From the NCBI RefSeq assembly GCF_016107325.1, contig NZ_RCVT01000001.1, forward strand, positions 806,001 through 870,000: a stretch of 64,000 nt of DNA. The letters are read 5' to 3'. Source of the DNA: Sphingomonas sp. MA1305 (GTDB lineage: Bacteria > Pseudomonadota > Alphaproteobacteria > Sphingomonadales > Sphingomonadaceae). The notes beneath the pieces were generated by a model, which saw only the letters and a list, made by a program, of their open reading frames with translations, was not told where the DNA came from and made no database searches. The position numbers and the translations under genes are program-made. This document shows, in pieces, positions 63,572-64,000 of this stretch (position 1 is the first letter of the stretch; each line of letters starts with the position of its first letter).

Positions 63572-63799
63572 TTACGCGTTTGGCGCGACGAGATCCGGCT
63601 CGAGCAGCCGGTGCAGGTGGACCACCACGAACTTCATCTCCGCATCGTCGACCGTCCGCTGCGCGGCGGCGCGCCACGCCTTCTCGGCGCTGGCATAATC
63701 CGGGAAGATGCCGACCACCTCGAGCGCCGACGGATCGGCGAAGTCCAGCGTACGCGGATCGGTGACGCGGCCGCCGAAGACGAGGTGAAGCTTGCTCAT
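63572..63799 (-). CDS. DUF4170 domain-containing protein
   Basis: A 75-residue protein. KLHLVFGGRVTDPRTLDFAD and VGIFPDYASAEKAWRAAAQ match the small DUF4170 family of alphaproteobacteria, with MKFVVVHLHRLLEP at the end. Function unknown. It converges on the kinase gene with 3 bp between stops. Confidence 0.82.
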   Translation of the reverse strand: MSKLHLVFGGRVTDPRTLDFADPSALEVVGIFPDYASAEKAWRAAAQRTVDDAEMKFVVVHLHRLLEPDLVAPNA

Positions 63800-63902
63800 G
63801 AATCGATCCTGGCTGGAAAGGGGATGGCCCGCCCTCTAGCCTGTTGCAGCGCAATATTGAAGGGGGCGGCGATGCCGATCGACCGCCGCGCCCCCTGGCC
63901 GA

Positions 63903-64000
63903 TCAGCCCTTGTTGGTCGCGGAGCGTGCCGCTGCGCTGCCGGCGCTCTGCGCTGCCTGGACGATGTTCTGGAACAGCGATTTGACCTGATCGCGTGCCG
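63903..64000 (-). CDS. Phasin-like protein, C-terminal end only
   Basis: Translation of the minus strand from the window edge gives ARDQVKSLFQNIVQAAQSAG and ends AAARSATNKG before TGA at 63903-63905. The helical Ala/Gln-rich end resembles the C-terminus of phasin-family proteins, which coat polyhydroxyalkanoate granules. Too short for certainty; another coiled-coil protein is possible. Confidence 0.4.
   Translation of the reverse strand, partial: ARDQVKSLFQNIVQAAQSAGSAAARSATNKG

Overview
The window is high-GC DNA from an alphaproteobacterium, most likely a Sphingomonas-type sphingomonad. The evidence is the exosortase A fused to EpsI with its dedicated amidotransferase, the CckA/CtrA-type phosphotransferase ChpT, an expanded psp operon, homospermidine-type polyamine genes, an alpha-type 4.5S RNA and the overall core gene set. 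Taxonomy is inferred from gene content only.

Layout. 1-9.1 kb: the tail of a PEP-CTERM/exopolysaccharide locus (xrtA-epsI, amidotransferase), a soluble chemoreceptor, two orphan genes, a polyamine pair (PLP decarboxylase and deoxyhypusine-synthase-like enzyme) and threonine dehydratase. 9.1-10.2 kb: an AT-richer patch with a GTCTC-type repeat and two orphan reading frames. 10.2-14.2 kb: a hydrolase, an overlapping operon of two cysteine desulfurases plus a [2Fe-2S] ferredoxin, and two small basic secreted proteins. 14.2-21.5 kb: SRP RNA, dnaX-ybaB, mtgA, a flavin amine oxidase, rpoH, rluD and a JAB peptidase. 21.6-27.5 kb: chpT followed by cheA-cheW, cheY, cheB and cheR. 27.5-31.5 kb: AmpD-like amidase, RNase P RNA, a twin TonB_C-like periplasmic protein, a J-domain protein and a small ferredoxin-like protein. 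31.7-36.4 kb: sufE, then the psp operon (46-aa protein, pspA, pspB, pspC and five PspB-like coiled-coil membrane proteins) transcribed leftward from a clear sigma-54 promoter and divergent from pspF. 36.7-43.3 kb: sodB, aquaporin, ispZ, ftsY, mtaB and ffh. 43.3-47.5 kb: the rpsP-rimM-trmD-rplS ribosome operon, split by an oxidoreductase and a vapBC toxin-antitoxin pair. 47.6-52.2 kb: an iron-uptake block (DUF3325, PepSY, DUF3649, TonB-dependent receptor). 52.3-64 kb: rpoD-dnaG, a DUF559 endonuclease gene in near-perfect 38-bp inverted repeats, yqeY, carA-small ORF-carB, greA, an APH(3')-like kinase, DUF4170 and the end of a phasin-like gene.

How the genes work together. All three SRP parts are here (4.5S RNA, Ffh, FtsY). 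The che genes form one set fed by a soluble receptor, and CtrA-like TTAA-N7-TTAA motifs sit before three of their transcription units. The psp locus reads as an envelope-stress module with an unusual expansion of PspB-like proteins. vapC overlaps trmD by 4 bp and a promoter/operator-like sequence precedes vapB, so toxin-antitoxin autoregulation may control essential trmD and rplS. A REP/BIME-like inverted-repeat family occupies at least six intergenic sites.

The most unusual items are the IR-flanked DUF559 cassette, the vapBC-trmD coupling, the PspB paralogue array, the GTCTC repeat family, the terminator-like hairpin in the ffh leader, and an acidic microprotein frame overlapping the 5' end of rimM. 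No tRNA, rRNA, CRISPR array, prophage or classical insertion sequence was seen.
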